Part shown: in pieces, positions 1-11,010 of the stretch
Layout: each line of letters starts with the position of its first letter
How positions within the stretch are numbered: the first letter of the stretch is position 1
From: Limnephilus marmoratus
Lineage: Eukaryota > Arthropoda > Insecta > Trichoptera > Limnephilidae
Reading direction: 5' to 3'
Assembly (NCBI GenBank): GCA_917880885.1
Contig: OU862917.1
Coordinates: 52,622,727 to 52,686,726, forward strand
DNA length: 64,000 nt
Notes under the pieces: generated by a model
Told to the model about the DNA's origin: nothing
Seen by the model: the letters and a program-made list of their open reading frames with translations, nothing else
Database searches by the model: none
Made by a program: the position numbers and the translations under genes

Positions 1-430
1 CTCCAGTTACTAATATCTACAGCCTGTATGTCTGACGAATATCTACAGCTCATATGTTGAACTAATATCTACGAACTTCAGAGTGTTGATTAATATCTAC
101 AGAGCTTAGGTTGAACTAATATCTACAGAGCATAGGTTGGACTAATCAGCTAAATGTGTCCAATAGTCCGATGTTAGGAATTTTTACATACATACTTACG
201 TAAATTAAGTTTTTTAAACTGCATACGCAATATTACGTTATTCCAATATGCTATACACAATTGCAAATACAACCTCTGCCAGTGCTGTAGATATTCGTCA
301 ACACTTTGGTTCTCATAGATATTAATCAACAGTTTGAGCTGTAGATATTCGTCAACACTTTGATTCTCATAGATATTAGTTCGATTTTTTCAGTTTTTGG
401 AATTCCTGTAGATATTAGTAGACGCCTCCC
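1..430. mobile_element. Fold-back element with subterminal repeats
   Basis: The motif ACTAATATCTACAG or close variants occurs five times in one orientation at about 9-22, 35-48, 61-73, 88-102 and 115-128. It recurs in the opposite orientation at about 285-298, 314-327, 339-352, 368-380 and 406-419. The arms flank about 130 bp of AT-rich sequence. No open reading frame fits inside. The structure suggests a non-autonomous DNA transposon with many transposase-binding-like subterminal repeats. The left end may lie outside the window and no target duplication could be assigned. Confidence 0.5.
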
Positions 431-439
431 CATGTAACC

Positions 440-932
440 GGGCGTCTTGTGCAGGGCTAGAAGATTGTTCAATAGTGACTAGCTGCAAACTCTGTACAAA
501 TCTCAAGTACGCTCAAGAATTACATTTGGGAGCCACCTCTGGGCTGAGCCCCAAAATACTTGATCAACCTACTGATTCTTGAGGGCGATCCGTCTGTTTG
601 ACAATGCCGTTATTAATACAGCATACCGATTGCCATCTCTAATGCACAGACGCAATGTAGGCATGCTGAGTCTGTTGTACATGTATTTTAATGGAGCCTG
701 CTCTAAGAATTTACCAGCATTGATCCCGTTGCACGTGCGTGAAAATCGACACGAGCTGAACACCCGTTCACAGTTGATGTTGGCTTCATGAGAACTGGTT
801 GTTAGTTTTTGTGTAAGTTGGCTCGTATGTGGAACAAGCTACCGACGCCGGCGTCTGTATTTGCTCCTTCGTATAATCCGGGCCTCTTCAAGACGCGTAT
901 TAATAAATTCTTCCTACAGCACCGACATTAAC
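440..932 (+). pseudogene. LINE-A reverse transcriptase C-terminal end (broken)
   Basis: Reading across frame breaks gives the carboxyl-terminal region after the palm of a CR1/jockey-like non-LTR retrotransposon. Segments read FGSHLW near 515, RRNVGMLSLLYMYFNGACS near 650-710, then ARMWNKLPTPASVF and LFKTRINKFF up to a stop at about 930-932. The order matches the LINE-B copies at 37.5 and 47.8 kb at lower identity. At least two frame changes and one internal stop make it dead. It is 5' truncated, as most LINE copies are. A second copy lies on the minus strand at 18577-19045. Confidence 0.75.
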
Positions 933-953
933 CCGCTTCGCAACGACATAGTT

Positions 954-982
954 CCCCTGTCTTCATACTGTACAGACAGGGG
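954..982 (+). other. LINE-A 3' UTR hairpin
   Basis: CCCCTGTCT at 954-962 pairs perfectly with AGACAGGGG at 974-982 across an 11-nt loop. It starts about 20 bp after the LINE-A stop codon, the same place where LINE-B carries its hairpin. In several non-LTR clades such structures are recognised by the reverse transcriptase; that role is inferred here. Confidence 0.45.
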
Positions 983-1040
983 CGCTCTTCTGTTTGTTTG
1001 TTCTGCAATTAGAAGTTTGCAGTTCACACGCCGTAGAAGT

Positions 1041-1480
1041 GAAACATTCAGAAAACTAAAGTAGACAAGAGTGGGGAGGCAAAGAAACACCGCAGAAAGA
1101 GGAGACCGATTATACTATCTCATTCTCTCGCAGGCTACATCCTATAGATGTATGTGTTTGTCTCTTTTTAGTGTTGCTATTTTTCGTTTCATCGACATTC
1201 AAATCACAACGGTGCTAAAGATGTTTTCACTTCAAAAATACATGTGTACAGTTCATACGTGAAACTTTCTGAAAACCAAAGTAGACAAGAATGGAGAGGC
1301 TACGAAGCACCGCACAAAGAGGAGACCGATTATTCTACTTATTCTTTCGCAGGCTAAATCCTAAAGATGTACACACAGTTTGTCTCTCTTTAGTGTCGCT
1401 TTTTCATTTCATCGAGTTTCAATTCACAATGGTGGTAAAAAAGTTTTCATTACAAAACAAACTTAATTTTTTCTGCCTAT
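1041..1480. repeat. Two tandem copies of a 220-bp unit
   Basis: GAAACATTCAGAAAAC at 1041 and GAAACTTTCTGAAAAC at 1261 begin two diverged copies of one 220-bp unit. Shared blocks include GTAGACAAGA, AGAGGAGACCGATTAT and TCGCAGGCTA. The short open frames in it are not convincing genes. Confidence 0.75.
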
Positions 1481-1499
1481 CTGGAGCACAGTAGTCGAA

Positions 1500-2106
1500 A
1501 AGTCTTATTTGAATTGGGGACATCAATTTAACCGAAGTAATCCAAATTTTTCCCAAAGTAAGGAAACATTTGGCTTACTTCGGACGCAGGGCCACGTACA
1601 TAACTTACTTGTATCGGATTATGTTTTCAGTGTTTTAACGTCTACTATCGTTGCTGATACCGTAACACCGTCTAAGACATAGATTGGTGGTATTTACTAA
1701 AGAAAAAACAGCCTTCTAAAACGCCAGTGTTTCAATATTTTGACATGTTACCGGCTACACTCGCGTTATCAGTTCGTCTGCTTCCCCCGGAAGACAAATA
1801 ATAAAAGTTGCACCGTAAGGGGATAGAGGGGATGACGCGATCAATCTTACCCTGATAAACGGTGATGTTCCCCCGAGGAGATATTCCACCCCACACTTCT
1901 CCGGGGACTCGCAATTCTTAGCGCCTGAAGGGATGTTTGGAAATAAGGATGAGAGAAGGGGGGGGGGGGGGTGTTTAAGGGTGATTGACTTAAATTCCTA
2001 GTGTTACATTTGCTTCATGATATTTTGCTATAGGTACTCTTTTTCTCGTTTAGGAATTTAACATTCAGACTCGAAACGATTCTTTAAATAAGCCTAGCCT
2101 TGTTAC
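1500..2106. other. No recognisable gene; G-run
   Basis: Nothing with clear coding or repeat identity was seen. It holds an uninterrupted run of about 14 G at 1958-1971. Confidence 0.4.
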
Positions 2107-2191
2107 CAGGTCTGGACAGTCAGATACTTTTCCACCTTCCTCTTCCCCGGCTCCTTCCCTTCACCACTCCTTTCATGCTAATAACATACCC
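2107..2191 (+). mobile_element. SINE-T fragment, left piece
   Basis: The block resembling GACCAGATCTGAATAGCCAG followed by the CCCCACCTTCCTCTTCCC tract matches the middle of the full SINE-T copies at 34.3 and 40.0 kb. It is cut at about 2191 by the MITE at 2195-2732 and resumes at 2736. Confidence 0.6.
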
Positions 2192-2194
2192 TAA

Positions 2195-2732
2195 TGGTGA
2201 GATTACATTTGTCAGGCGTGTCGTGCCGTGATGTGCTCTGTCGTGATGGCTATATCCATATGTCGTGTTCTGACACTTTCTGACGATATTTCGAATCAAA
2301 ACAGTCATCACAACCCAGAACTGGCCCGTGCATACTTGTCTGATCTGTCATGACGCGGCCGCCCCCGCGCCCCTACCTTTCACGCTCTGACACAAATCGA
2401 GATAGCTTTTGTTGCGTCACGACAGAACGTATCACGACAGATAGCGATACACTAAATGCGGAATTACACTTGTCTGTCGTGTCGTGTCGTGACGAGTCAG
2501 AACGGTATTGGTTTCATAACTTTAGTATGGTGACGTTTATATTAGTCTGTCATGTGGTGTGGTGATGAAATTACTAAATGTATGAAACCGATACCGTTCT
2601 GACGCGTTACGACACGACACGACACAACAGACAAATGTAATTTCGCCTTAATATAAACGTCACTATACTATATGTATGAAACCGAACCTGTTCTGACGCG
2701 TCACGACACGACAGACAAATGTAATTCCGCCT
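2195..2732. mobile_element. MITE with GTCGTG-rich palindromic ends, TSD TAA
   Basis: The ends are TGGTGAGATTACATTTGTC on the left and GACAAATGTAATTCCGCCT on the right, flanked on both sides by TAA (2192-2194 and 2733-2735). It interrupts a SINE-T copy. Inside, a complete smaller palindromic unit at 2459-2646 has the same GCGGAATTACA-type ends, with arms carrying repeated GTCGTG and TCAGAACGGTAT blocks. A 3-bp TAA duplication fits PIF/Harbinger-type MITEs. The termini do not match the Harbinger at 51 kb. No coding capacity. Confidence 0.65.
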
Positions 2733-2735
2733 TAA

Positions 2736-2792
2736 TACGGGATGCCATAATCTCACTGGCTCCAGACAGTTGGGAAGCATTCCAATGGGAGG
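2736..2792 (+). mobile_element. SINE-T fragment, right piece
   Basis: GGGATGCCATAATCTCACTG continues the SINE-T body interrupted at 2191. Its end has decayed and lacks the usual GCGGTATTCA-poly(A) tail. Confidence 0.55.
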
Positions 2793-3064
2793 TTTCTCGT
2801 ATTTTGCTTGATGTAATTATATATTTATATAATAATTGGTATTATATACAATTTTATTAATCTATTTATACAAAGAAGAAATGTCTGTGGTGGGCTGACA
2901 CCGGGCGGGGTGAATTTATTTTGTAATATAAATGTACTGTTTTATTCCGTGGTTGATGAAATTTTGCATGCTTGACCTTCAAAATAAGGAAAGGTCTCTG
3001 TCTACGAGATGTATGTCACTTATTCTCCTAAACAAACTCGACCAATTTGAATTTTCAGAGAAAT

Positions 3065-3332
3065 TTATATTTATTGGCTGGTTCCAGGCATGCGTTGCAA
3101 CGCCATATTCCAAGAAATACATTATTGTTTCTCCCTGAATCACCTCTCCCGTGCGTCCCCGTTCCCCTCCCACGTCCCCTTCCTAGCTAGCTTTAAAAAT
3201 TATAGCCTTTATGCCGATGTAAGAGCTATATTATTGTAAAGTTTCATTAAAATCCATTCAGCAGTTTTTGCGTGAAAGAGTAACAAACATACATACATCC
3301 ATACAAACTTTTGCGTTTATAATATTAGTAAT
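3065..3332 (+). mobile_element. Retroposon 3' end (RTE-like tail)
   Basis: The sequence runs GGCTGGTTCCAGGCATGCGT, a C/T-rich middle, then ATTAAAATCCATTCAGCAG, GTGAAAGAGTAACAAACA and CATACATCCATACAAAC to TTTATAATATTAG. This is a common tail of insect retroposons. A reverse-orientation copy lies at 25578-25772 and a head-only relative at 45702-46030. Clade assignment is tentative. Confidence 0.6.
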
Positions 3333-3429
3333 AATATTTATTAGATTAATCAAATTTCTCTGAAAGTTATATGTTTTTAAAATTATTTCTCAAATAGACA
3401 ATACGTATGGTATTTTCCACTTCATCAAG

Positions 3430-3530
3430 TTTGTCACAAACTTTGGAGTTCCACAAGGATCAAATATTGGACCTTTCTATTCTCGCTATTTATTAATGAA
3501 CTTAGTTGTATAAAATTGCATTAAATTTAT
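3430..3530 (+). pseudogene. Reverse transcriptase fragment
   Basis: The translation contains FGVPQGSNIGPF followed by a decayed version of the finger/palm text that precedes the catalytic box. GVPQGSxxGP is a reverse-transcriptase signature of non-LTR elements and is present intact in LINE-C at 14.0-14.6 kb. Only about 30 codons are readable. The rest of 3340-4400 shows nothing recognisable. Confidence 0.55.
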
Positions 3531-4399
3531 AATTATAAAACATAATTGGGGACTAGTTAGAAATAGTTTAAATAGTAATTTAAGCAGTCACAAAGTCGAT
3601 AAATTATATCATAACATATGGACTATTACCAATAAAAATTTACAATTGTTTTATAAGATAAAACGGGAATTAAAACCCGGGGAAGACGGTTCGTAATTAC
3701 TAGAAACTTAAAAATAGATATTCATTTTAAACCCCAATCTTAAATAAGTTGAGAAATTATAAAAAGCTCGTTCAAAATATAATTTAATTACCTCCCCGTG
3801 AACATAAAAGAAGAATAATAACAAGAGAAGAAAGAAGAACAGAAAACAAAGAAAATCAATTATGGGTCTTACTCAGATTCTTTAATGAGTAAGCCAGCAC
3901 GCTGAAAGAAAAAAAGTTTACAAAACAGAAGCTTTTTTCTCGGTAATATGTTTATGAAGACCATGTTTTTATAAATTAATGTACATGAAAAAACCTTTCA
4001 CAGTTCGTCCACCATGTGCCGTAGTTGATTCACCCAGAGGTCTATTTCAAGATCAAACCAATCATTGCTTCGGTTCAGCGCAGCATTTAGTACAGACCGT
4101 AAAACTGTATGTCAACATTGGTCACATATTATATTAAATATTTATGATAGATTTGTATATTGGATCTACAATAAATAGTTACATTAAGATAATCTTTTCT
4201 AATGACGAAAAACTTAATATTATCTAAAAATAAAGATAAAATTAAAATTCTATAAAATAATACATTTTCCGTTTCAGAAAAATGCAAAAAATTTTACCAT
4301 GGTATTTTTAAAGAAATGTATTCATTCTAAGAATGTAATATAATTAATACGGTGTACATTCGTATTATATATTGTCACATTTCATTCTCATAATTAGGT

Positions 4400-4786
4400 A
4401 CACATCGATCGTCCAGTTGATTAGTCACACATCTCCGAAAATTCGAAATTTGAGATCAGTATGCAGTTACATGTAAAGGTGTACCCTCTATCTGGTAAAG
4501 TACTCAGATTACTCATAAACACCACCAAAATAAATTATTTTAATGTAGTGAAATAAACAAAAAAAACAACTTTTTTTCGGGTTCCTACTACGAAATTTCA
4601 AAATATCATACTAATGTACCAGACCGTTATGCTTCCCGGTGCTACTTTAAAGCATATATAATATGTAAAACACAGATACAACAGAATGTTTGATTTGTGG
4701 TGAGTATTCGAATATTGCTTTCCTCATTTTCTCAAACTTAGTATTTGGAGATGTTTGATTAATCAACTGGACCATCATCGATGTGT
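4400..4786. mobile_element. MITE with about 40-bp terminal inverted repeats
   Basis: Left arm 4400-4436 contains CGTCCAGTTGATTAGTCAC and ACATCTCC. Right arm 4747-4786 contains the reverse complement with few mismatches (GGAGATGTTTGATTAATCAA, CGATGTGT). The interior is AT-rich and non-coding. Exact ends and target duplication could not be fixed. Confidence 0.65.
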
Positions 4787-4954
4787 GCTTTTTTCCATAT
4801 TTTAATTTAAAGTTGTGCCCATAAAAAGCTGTGATTGTAAGTATGGAAAGAAGTCATTAATTTAGTAACTAAAAAGTTTTTTTGCTAATGTTTTTTTTTA
4901 AGTTTTCTGTAGGTACTTTTTTGTTGTGTTTTGAGTTCTTTAAAGTTATTATTA

Positions 4955-5120
4955 ATTCCTTCCTCTCCCCACTCTCTTCAGCCTCACTACACTACACTAC
5001 ATACCACTAACTACACTACATAGCCTCACTACACTACATACCCTAATTGGGGATGCCATGGTCCGATTGGCTCCGGACAGTCGGGTGCCGTTAATATTAT
5101 CGTGCGGTATTCATAAACAA
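4955..5120 (+). mobile_element. SINE-T 3' fragment with ACTAC microsatellite
   Basis: CCTCTCCCCACT, TTCAGCCTCA, TTGGGGATGCCATGG and TGCGGTATTCATAAA follow the SINE-T 3' order. The CTTCAGCCTCACxACA segment has expanded into (CACTA)n-like repeats at 4983-5040, a local slippage absent from the other copies. Confidence 0.65.
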
Positions 5121-5172
5121 CAATATTTTTTATATAATGAATAAAAAATCACTTTGTTTAAACCACTATTTT

Positions 5173-5212
5173 TAAAACAAATCAACATGTTTCGACAACA
5201 ATGTTGTCTTCA
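5173..5212 (-). other. Hammerhead-like core motif
   Basis: On the minus strand, CCTGATGA is followed by the perfect hairpin GACAACATTGTTGTC and then GAAACATGT. This is the order CUGAUGA, stem II, GAAA seen in hammerhead ribozymes, including those of Penelope-like elements. No loop-closed stem I or stem III is visible, so self-cleavage is not supported. Similar arrangements occur at 43310-43345 (-) and 60869-60916 (+). Confidence 0.35.
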
Positions 5213-7495
5213 TCAGGATATGTTACTATAATAAATGACAAACAAGTATAGACAAATTAGAATAAATTATAACATAGACAAAATATTAAAAAGTAATTAT
5301 AAAATTAATATTTTGTAAAGTTCGAAGAAACAATATTTTTAAATTATTTTGTAGGTTTTTTACAAAGCCTTTCAGGTAGCATTATCACTTATCTCAAATT
5401 TTGCACTATTTTTAATTATTTTAACCCAACCTAAATAATTTTCTTGAATTGTTTTTTGGAGAACCCAAAATAATGAATTACGGGGATGTTTTAATTAATT
5501 CAGATTCAGAAATCACAAGAAAACTGCAAATGATTTTTTTTTCTAAATGTTTCGTAAATTTTAGTTTCGATAAGTTTTCGACGTATTCAGCCGTCTTTTC
5601 CGGGAGTCAATTGGAAATATCAATCAACCATGTTTCGACACTGCCCAAAAAAAGTTTGTTCAAGGGAAAGGTGAAAAAATAGCGGGGAGAACAGAAAAGT
5701 GAGAAGGGTAAGTTAATTGCTGTTAGATTGCTTTTTTCTTTTAAGAGCGGTTTAGTTGCAGTAGTTTATTCTCTCCACAGGGAGCGATCAGGCAAAACGG
5801 ATATTGGATCTGATTGCATTTGCCGAGTTTTTCAATCCCCAGAGGAAACCTTACCGACTAGAGGCCAACGGAACCTTTCATTCTTATGATTTGATTTCAA
5901 CAGAGATTTGATAAAGATATCTGGTATGATGGTTAACGTGCCGTTCTTTAAGAGGTTTATTTTCATTTTTTGTAGGCTCTCCGACTGTTGTATTTTCGCT
6001 AACAAAATTTTATAGGATTTAAAAGTGGGGTTATCATCCGCCATCCAACTCAATTCCTGTGGTGATACCAATAAAAATGCGCATTTAATTATTTTTAAAT
6101 ACGAGCGCCATCTGTATATTTTAAGAAAGAGTTTTGACTGTTAAACTAGGAAGATCATACCGTTTCAGAACAGTCAAATTGTCATATTATATTAAGTTAT
6201 TTTATCAATATAAGAAAAATATTACATCATTATATTAATCACCATGCTTATTGCTATCTGTTTGTCTTGTTTCTAAAATAACAAAGGGATTACATTTATT
6301 TCTTACAAAACTATTACAAATCATTCCAAGTTGACAAGAACGGTTAACTTTCAAACAACAAACAAACAACCAAACCCTCAAACCTGGGCTCAAATCGCAT
6401 TTCAATCTCAGACATTTTCACCATTAAATGTACAAATCAAACTAATAATAGTTCTTGATCGTGGCCTTTGATACACACTTATAAATCGCTTCCTTCGGCG
6501 CTAAATCTCACTCGTATCGGGCGCCTGTTAGCAGTTCTAATTTCTTGTTTATGAAACGCAAAGTTCAAAGAGGCTTGGAATTAAATTGTAATTATTACTC
6601 CCGAGTCGATAGCTACCGAATTGCGCACCGTTTGCAAATCTCCGCTTGTGATTTATGATATCCTGGTGTGATAAATTTTGAGATACGCCCAAATTACGTC
6701 TTCAATCATTGATTTAGATGTTAAAGTTTGACAGCTGTTGTACAACAGAATATAGTGGCATTATAATTTTATAAATCGCTAGAAGTGGGTTAACCGCGGC
6801 TTGATTGTGCTTTACAGCACTCACAAGTAGTAATAAATGTATCCGGCAGAGCTTAGAAAAACATACGTGAAACAATTATGAAAGCAAAACAAGTTCTATA
6901 AACAAATTCTGAAGCAAAACAGAATTTTTAACGTGTTGAATAGTTGAGAAAGTAGCTATTTTATAATTATTGGCTTGCGAAAAGGTGTTGAGGAAAAGTT
7001 AAGAACTTAGGTGACTGGACGACATAGAGACAAACACTGCATCCTGAACCATGGAAGTTTTGATGTTCCTATGGCGATAGTGACAATGGTGAAAAGTCGG
7101 CAAAAAATATTCGCCGAGTTATAAAAAATGATAATGCAAGGGAAAGTGGTTAGATCAAACACGTTTCTCATCATTAATATTCTTACTTCACCCTTCTCAG
7201 AATTTCGCTGAGAAAATACATACAATATTATGCGCCAAGGGGTAAATACAATTTTCTTGCAATACACGTTGCAACGGTTAACAGTGAGAGGTTAGTAAAG
7301 CAACAATTTGTGAGCATTCTCGTTTCGAATCCAAACAAAGCTTGTCTACATTTTGTACCTACCTAATATGGCGAAAATCTATTCGTATTGAAAGAATCAA
7401 TAATCATAAATAACCCACCATTTTTACGGAATCGTTGACCTAAAAACAACGCAAACAAAACACTTTAAATTTACGAGATAGATTTTTTCTTAGGA
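5213..7495. other. No recognisable gene
   Basis: Mostly AT-rich sequence. A 79-codon minus-strand frame at 5832-6071 reads through without stops but resembles nothing I know and has no clear splice or start context. It could be a remnant of a mobile-element protein or chance. The word GCGCCATCTGT at 6106 recurs in the tandem repeats at 53.5-53.7 kb. Confidence 0.4.
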
Positions 7496-7858
7496 TTGGG
7501 ACCAAAAGTCGCAGTTAAAAGTGACATTTTCCCATCACGCTCCTTTAGGCAATGTGACCACAGATTTGGGTCCAATCATCGTTCTGATCTCCGGGCTCCC
7601 GTGATCCGCGGTCGCTCATTACGTGATCTAACTTCTCGTTCTTATTACTTACGCACCGCGGATCAAATGGTCCGTGACGGATGCTGTGTACTGTGTGCTG
7701 ACAGTGATTCAGTACCCCGACTATTATTATTGTATCGGCTACTGAAAAAAGCCCAGACTCGGCGGAGTGGAAGAAAGACTGTTACGCTTGATCGACTCTG
7801 CGCTCCTGGTGTGATTCTACGCAAAGTCACCTGGAATCAGCCTAGAATAGTCGATTAA
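7496..7858 (+). CDS. Unidentified 120-codon open frame
   Basis: The frame is less AT-rich than its surroundings and rich in Arg, Leu and Ser. It contains DLTSRSYYLR and DRLCAPGV. No domain, signal peptide or membrane segment stands out. No codon-level conservation can be judged because only one copy is present. It may be host sequence or the edge of an unrecognised repeat. An alternative reading as untranslated or non-coding DNA is at least as likely. Confidence 0.15.
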   Translation: MGPKVAVKSDIFPSRSFRQCDHRFGSNHRSDLRAPVIRGRSLRDLTSRSYYLRTADQMVRDGCCVLCADSDSVPRLLLLYRLLKKAQTRRSGRKTVTLDRLCAPGVILRKVTWNQPRIVD

Positions 7859-8299
7859 CACGGTAGATAATCATTTTACGTGCCGATTTCCTCGGATGAA
7901 TGTCCTGCGTAGTTTCTGTTTACAACATTATTACTATTACTAATTAACTGATCAGAGAGTATTGTACACCATACACTAAATATATTTTTGTTTTGAAGAG
8001 TTTTACTTTCCATGTAGCATAGGTGAGTTTTAAGTTTGCTAGTGAATGATACGATTGTGTCGAAACCGGTAAAAATATTAGCAATTTCATGCAGACACGT
8101 TTCTTCGTCCCGATAAAATATTCGTAATTTATAATAGTTTATTAGGAAATCCTGACAGTTCGCTTCGTACCGTTTATTAGATCACCTCGTCCTGTTAATT
8201 CATTCGTAATGCCTGCAATCCCGTTTTTAACCGGAATTACGAATAATTTGAAGAGAATTGTTAACAAATTAGCTTTCATATGGGACGTGTGGGATTGCA

Positions 8300-8857
8300 C
8301 TATCATCATTGCAACTCAAGTCAGTTCGAAGAAACCTTCCTACAGAGGCGACAAAACTATTAATTAACTTTTACGTAGTCTCGCGGCTCGATTACTGTAA
8401 CGGCATCTACGCTAGTCTACCAAAATATCAAATTGACAAACTTCAATCCGTGTTTAATGCAGCGGCAAGGCTCATAACTGGGGTTTCTAAATATTCGCAT
8501 ATTTCAGAACACCTTCGTAACCTTCACTGGCTAAAGTGCCCTGAGAGAATCCAGTACAAATTGTGCTGGATGGTTTTTAAATCAATCAACGAAATGGCCC
8601 CACCTTACATCTCCGAATTATGCGTCCCGGAAAATACCGGTCCGAGACAATTAACCCTTAGATCAGCAACTTCATCTGCTAAAGGCAGACTAATAGAACC
8701 TAAACGAAAGCCAAATACTATGTTTGGAGATCGTGCTTTCGGAGTATCTGGGCCTAAGGCTTGGAATAGACTCCCTCCGGAATTAAGATGCATAACAAGC
8801 CCAACAGAGTTTAGGTCCAAACTAAAAACCTTCCTTTTTGGGCTCTCATACCCGTAA
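8300..8857 (+). pseudogene. L2/CR1-clade LINE reverse transcriptase C-terminus
   Basis: A 182-codon open frame from 8309 encodes the typical end of CR1/L2 reverse transcriptases: RLDYCNGIYASLP, then KLQSVFNAAARLITG, LHWLKCPERIQYK, MAPPYISEL, FGDRAFGVSGPKAWNRLPPE and KLKTFLFG before the stop. The palm with the YxDD box is missing, so it is a 5'-truncated copy. The open frame over the whole surviving piece suggests a fairly recent insertion. The matching 3' tail is probably the hairpin at 9393-9465. Between 8858 and 9240 nothing else is recognisable. Confidence 0.85.
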
Positions 8858-9239
8858 TTTAAATATACCTATTTGAGAGTATCATACTTGTATTGTCTGT
8901 GCTATGTCTTAATCACACTTTTCTTACTGAATTAAAATTACTCGATTCTTACACATCAATCTGTCTCTTGACGAACCACATTTAGAAAGATCAAATCCTT
9001 ATAGGTACTACTGCACCACCCACCTTTACATGTTGCTTTTACTTTCCAAAATACACTCGTCAAAGAATACATTACATATTAATATTAAAATATTTCTCAG
9101 GATTAAATAACATGTGTTCACAATAATGTCCTCTGCGTGCGAACTCTATCTAAATTTCTTTTAATGGAAAATATACAGTGTTAATTTCAAGCGACCTCTC
9201 AGGTAAGTATGGTCCTGTTTTCATTAAATTTTAGGCAGC

Positions 9240-9470
9240 ATCGCGTTCATTGGTCAAAATATTGTACATATATTTTCGTATCGGTGATCAATGAACCGGT
9301 GTATGCAATTTTTAGCCATAAGTTGTTTTTAATTGTTTGTCTAGCTTGTAGTTTTTTAGATTTTAGAAATGTATTATAAGTTTGTACAGCGCCCTTGAGG
9401 TGATTTTTCACAAAAACGGCGCTATATAAATCATCCAAATATTATTATTATTATTATTATCATCCCCACA
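9240..9470 (+). mobile_element. L2-like LINE 3' tail with hairpin and (ATT)n
   Basis: AGCGCC and GGCGCT form the base of a hairpin, with GTGA/TCAC inside, followed by ATATAAATCATCCAAAT and (ATT)n. Copies of the same tail occur at 58165-58230 and 58255-58322. A tail with GGCGCTATATAAAT and short tandem repeats is typical of L2/CR1 3' ends. Its position downstream of the open frame at 8309 suggests one element. Confidence 0.65.
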
Positions 9471-9757
9471 TCCTGGAATAAAAACATAAATATTATTATT
9501 TTTAATACATTTTTCTCCGTGTGGCCTGAAGATTTATTAACTTTGGCTAATACATAATTTCTTCGATTACACATAATGCACCTATCCACAGACGAACATA
9601 CTTCAACTTCAAACAATCTCAAAATGTGACATAGCGGCTGCCATAATTATAAATACATAATATTAATAATACACTAATAGTAATATAGTTTTAACTATGA
9701 CTGGCTTTACCACAAAACGCGTGAGATATAATATATTAAAAAAATCATTTGTTCACT

Positions 9758-9915
9758 TAAGGAAACGTACTCATACTACGTGACCCGTTCAGGGGGGGAG
9801 GGGATCTTCAAAATACCACGCTTGGTCACAATGAGTGGCGAGGGCTTAGGTTTTTAGTCACCGAGGGGAGGGGTTAAAAATTGCAAAAAGTGGGTACGTT
9901 TCCAAACCATATTTG
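9758..9915. mobile_element. Poly-G MITE, copy 1
   Basis: The end AAGGAAACGTACTCATACTA, the following CTACGTGAC, a G-rich block, the TAGTCACCGAGG core and AAAATTGCAAAAAGT match the MITEs at 57955-58115 and 58492-58657. The G-runs are shorter and more diverged here, suggesting an older copy. Confidence 0.65.
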
Positions 9916-9960
9916 GACGCAGTGCAAAATATGGTTAAATGAATTAATTGTCTAATTTAA

Positions 9961-10380
9961 ACTTCGATGATACGCGGGCGGCGTTTTGTACATAGTACCG
10001 TATTTCCCTATTTCCTCTCTGGATTTTGACACTAGTTTAAATATTTTATAATACAATATAGATGTCAACCACTGGCATGTCCCTATGTTTTGCTTTTTGA
10101 TAAGTTACTGGAACTTAACAAAAATCCTTAAAATTGCTTAAAAGACGTTCAGTATTATACAAATTTGACAATGTATTTCTAAAAAAGCAAAACGAATAGA
10201 CACACAATATTTTCTTCTAATACAGTTGGTAAAAAAATCCTAAAAAGCGGTCCAGTTCGGAGGAGAAAACAGGGGAAGACAAAACCCCGATTTTAACAAT
10301 TTAATTTTGGTAAAGTCAGCCTCAGGTGCAATTTGTCCCTTTCGCTCAGTTTTCGAAAGGAGGGGGCCAGAGACAGCAAA
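9961..10380. repeat. U3 repeat, copy 1 (uninterrupted)
   Basis: GGCGTTTTGTACATA, TTTCCTCTCTGGATTTTGA, TTTTGCTTTTTGATAAGTTA and AGCAAAACGAATAGACAC recur in the same order at 21950-22680, where a SINE-B copy has been inserted. The two halves are partly inverted (GTTTTGCTTTTT and AAAAAAGCAAAAC), so it may be a MITE. Between 10390 and 11010 nothing else is recognisable. Confidence 0.7.
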
Positions 10381-11010
10381 TGTCCAATGTATCCTCTTCA
10401 CGACTGTTACTCGAGATAATACATTGTGTTCATTACATTAATTTGACTATTGTGCCACCGTCCCCACTCGTAGTAAAAATAATGTTAGAAAGATATTACA
10501 AATACTACGTAGCGAATTGTTCAATAATTGCAATTAATATCAATGCATTGATCGTGCCGTGTCTTGAGGCATCCAAATATTTGTTGGTAGTCCGTTTTAT
10601 AAACTGCAAAACTATTAAAATGTTATTAAAATCTAATTAATGACCGCTTTCACCAAAAGAGCTGCCGACACACATCTGAAATTATTAAAGCATTTAAAAA
10701 GCCACCATCAATATTAATTATAAGGTCTATAAATCATTTTTTGATTACGTTCTCAGATGTATTTAGTATGCAATAATATTTATAAAATAAAGTGTTGCCA
10801 GTTTAAAACGATACCTAATGTTAAATAAAATAAATAATAATACAAAAACATACATTACAAACTATTTTTGGTACCAATAAATTCGAAAATGATCGTTTTT
10901 TTAAATAATGTGAATGCTTCTAATGTGAAAAAAATATTTCGCAGGAGAGTGAAAAAACCAACGGTAATGCAGGAAAATGAAGGTGGACCTCCAAACAACA
11001 CTCATTTATA

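Noticed and set aside
4983..5040. CRISPR-like array of short repeats
   Set aside because: The CACTA-type units are a microsatellite without spacers, inside a SINE. Nothing else in the window resembles a CRISPR array.
5173..5212. Complete hammerhead ribozyme
   Set aside because: The core order is present, but no loop-closed stem I or III and no UH cleavage site could be placed. Reported only as a motif.
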